From positions 1-64,000 of the forward strand of contig CAYLNL010000005.1 of NCBI GenBank assembly GCA_964385175.1: 64,000 nt of DNA. The letters run 5' to 3'. Positions 62,821 to 64,000 of the stretch are shown piece by piece. The stretch comes from CAYLNL01 sp964385175 (GTDB lineage Bacteria; Bacteroidota; Bacteroidia; Flavobacteriales; Flavobacteriaceae). Each line of letters starts with the position of its first letter. Within the stretch, counting starts at the first letter, position 1. The position numbers and the translations under genes were made by a program. The notes beneath the pieces were generated by a model, which saw only the letters and a program-made list of their open reading frames with translations, was not told where the DNA came from and searched no databases.

Positions 62821-64000
62821 TTACTGCTTCATTATTTTTTTATTGATGGTTCTGCCACCTGGAAGTTCTACTTCAAGAATATAAATTCCTGCCGGTAGCG
62901 ATGCAATATTCACACGACCCTGCAATACACTGCTGCCATCCAGGGTATCCGTAGTGCTGATGAGCCTCTTACCCTGCAGATCGTAGAGCGTTATCCTGGC
63001 CTTGCCTGCTTCACCGCTCACCAGCCTGAAGTTCACCTCATACTGTGTCGGGTTGGGATAGACCGTTAAGCCGGGTTCCGGCACAGTTAATTCTTCAACT
63101 ATTGGATCTTCCTCCGCAACTTCGGCTCCTTTGGTATTCTGGGTTTCTTCACTATTCTTGGCGCCGGTATTCTGCGCGGCGCTCAGCGCATTACAGTATG
63201 TATTCATCGCTGTATAGAACGGATCCCCGGGCTGGTCGTATTGGGTATGATACAGGTGGTAGTTCGTTCCAAAACCGGCATTATCCGAAAAATTATACCC
63301 GGGAAACCCGGTGTTTGCCTGGTTTTCAGCTTCCTGTATAAGCTGGCTCGGAGAACCTGTAGTACTGGTATTGTATTTAAAACCGGTATTCCCTTCAAAA
63401 TACTGATCACCGTTAGCAAATACACGACTTAGGTTTCTGGCTTTCAGATTGGTAAGGGTTAATGACCATACTTCATAAGATACTTTTATCCAACTATCAA
63501 GATAATCCTCGATAAGCAGATCGGTAGGGTTGACCAAAGCAGCAATGTTAGCATTTATTTGATCCCAGTCCACAAGATTACTGATTTCCATTCCCCCGGG
63601 AAGTGCCTTGCTGTTTGCTGCATTAAACAGGTTGGTATAGCTCTGCCCGGTAGCATTATGCTTTACTTTGCCGGTGACGTCCAGCGTTTGCACCTGGATA
63701 CTCAGGGCAAGAACATCCTCTATTTTTCCCATGGCTGTATTATTATAGGCAAAATAGGGCTTTTCCTTTATCTTAAGATACGCCTTGCCCTGCCCCGCTA
63801 TACCTTTTACAATACCTACGCCGAACTCCGGCTGTTTTAGCAGCGTAAAGTTACCCATAGGTCTGTTGTAAAGTGGTTTGGAACCCCGCGAGCCATTTAC
63901 ATACCACTCGGGAGCAGTATTGGAATTCAATCCTCCCGGGATGGCGATAAAATCTTCAGGAATAAGAGAGGTTTGAATAGTAAGTGTGCCTTTTAAAGCC
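62821..64000 (-). CDS. Exported protein with type IX secretion sorting domain (5' end outside window)
   Basis: At least 392 residues; the frame stays open to the window's right edge, so the start is not seen. The last 85 or so residues are a T9SS type A sorting domain: LTVYPNPTQYEVNFRLVSGE, then ARITLYDLQGKRLIS, INIASLPAGIYILEVELPGG and the closing KIMKQ. Such domains target proteins through the gliding/PorSS type IX system and are cleaved or anchored at the surface. The upstream part has Asn, Ser and Gly-rich beta-type sequence with GFPGYNFSDNAGFGTNYHLY. I recognise no catalytic domain in it. A terminator follows. Confidence 0.9.
   Translation of the reverse strand, partial: ALKGTLTIQTSLIPEDFIAIPGGLNSNTAPEWYVNGSRGSKPLYNRPMGNFTLLKQPEFGVGIVKGIAGQGKAYLKIKEKPYFAYNNTAMGKIEDVLALSIQVQTLDVTGKVKHNATGQSYTNLFNAANSKALPGGMEISNLVDWDQINANIAALVNPTDLLIEDYLDSWIKVSYEVWSLTLTNLKARNLSRVFANGDQYFEGNTGFKYNTSTTGSPSQLIQEAENQANTGFPGYNFSDNAGFGTNYHLYHTQYDQPGDPFYTAMNTYCNALSAAQNTGAKNSEETQNTKGAEVAEEDPIVEELTVPEPGLTVYPNPTQYEVNFRLVSGEAGKARITLYDLQGKRLISTTDTLDGSSVLQGRVNIASLPAGIYILEVELPGGRTINKKIMKQ

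Overview
The window looks like a chromosomal segment of a free-living member of the Bacteroidota. Several signs agree. Many genes are preceded by the phylum's -7 promoter box TAnnTTTG, with few Shine-Dalgarno sequences. A cell-surface protein with a type IX secretion sorting domain is cut by the right edge. Families typical of the phylum are present: DUF4270, DUF4834, a DksA/TraR-like protein without a full zinc finger, split transketolase and a short LeuA. The order panC / truncated glycogen synthase / DUF4270 / glmS is also familiar from this phylum. I cannot name the genus. No rRNA gene, intact tRNA gene, CRISPR array, phage or complete insertion sequence is visible.

Layout. 1-350: repeated tRNA-3'-end-like sequence and a terminator. 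355-5184 (minus): MATE efflux pump, then leuA-leuC-leuD. 5345-9953: a conserved helical protein, an Mpo1-like membrane protein, release factor 3 and the ribosome-assembly GTPase RsgA. 10028-15308: panC divergent from a glgA-like/DUF4270/glmS operon. 15451-21466 (minus): an RRM protein and a very large alpha-2-macroglobulin lipoprotein. 21580-22761: an accessory pocket with a GNAT-like gene, a tiny partner gene and the wreck of a graspetide (RiPP) ATP-grasp maturase. 22794-32361 (minus): isoaspartyl peptidase, a lipoprotein, pyrG-yidC, a glycosyltransferase, a YfhO-like protein and a DUF4834 protein. 32474-34480: a beta-barrel-like transporter-family protein and a GNAT protein. 34481-34794: hairpin repeats. 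34795-39038 (minus): ileS and a DksA-like gene. 39167-43530: a class IV aminotransferase, a PyrR-like protein, an FKBP lipoprotein and split transketolase. 43733-49777: lspA, asnS, and the tig-clpP-clpX protein quality control cluster. 50029-58562: envelope proteins, including a sortilin-like BNR-repeat protein, a lytic transglycosylase and cardiolipin synthase. 59228-62342: rpmH and carB. 62343-64000: repeat-rich DNA and the partial sorting-domain protein.

Most genes are housekeeping (leucine, pantothenate, pyrimidine and amino-sugar synthesis, translation, proteolysis, envelope building). The most unusual object is inside ileS. A roughly 448-bp element with imperfect terminal inverted repeats encodes a DUF559 (Vsr-like) nuclease domain. 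It sits in frame in the isoleucyl-tRNA synthetase, so the enzyme reads through a selfish-looking domain. The second is the gwsG-like pseudogene, a trace of a lost grasp-with-spasm type peptide system next to a toxin-antitoxin-like gene pair.
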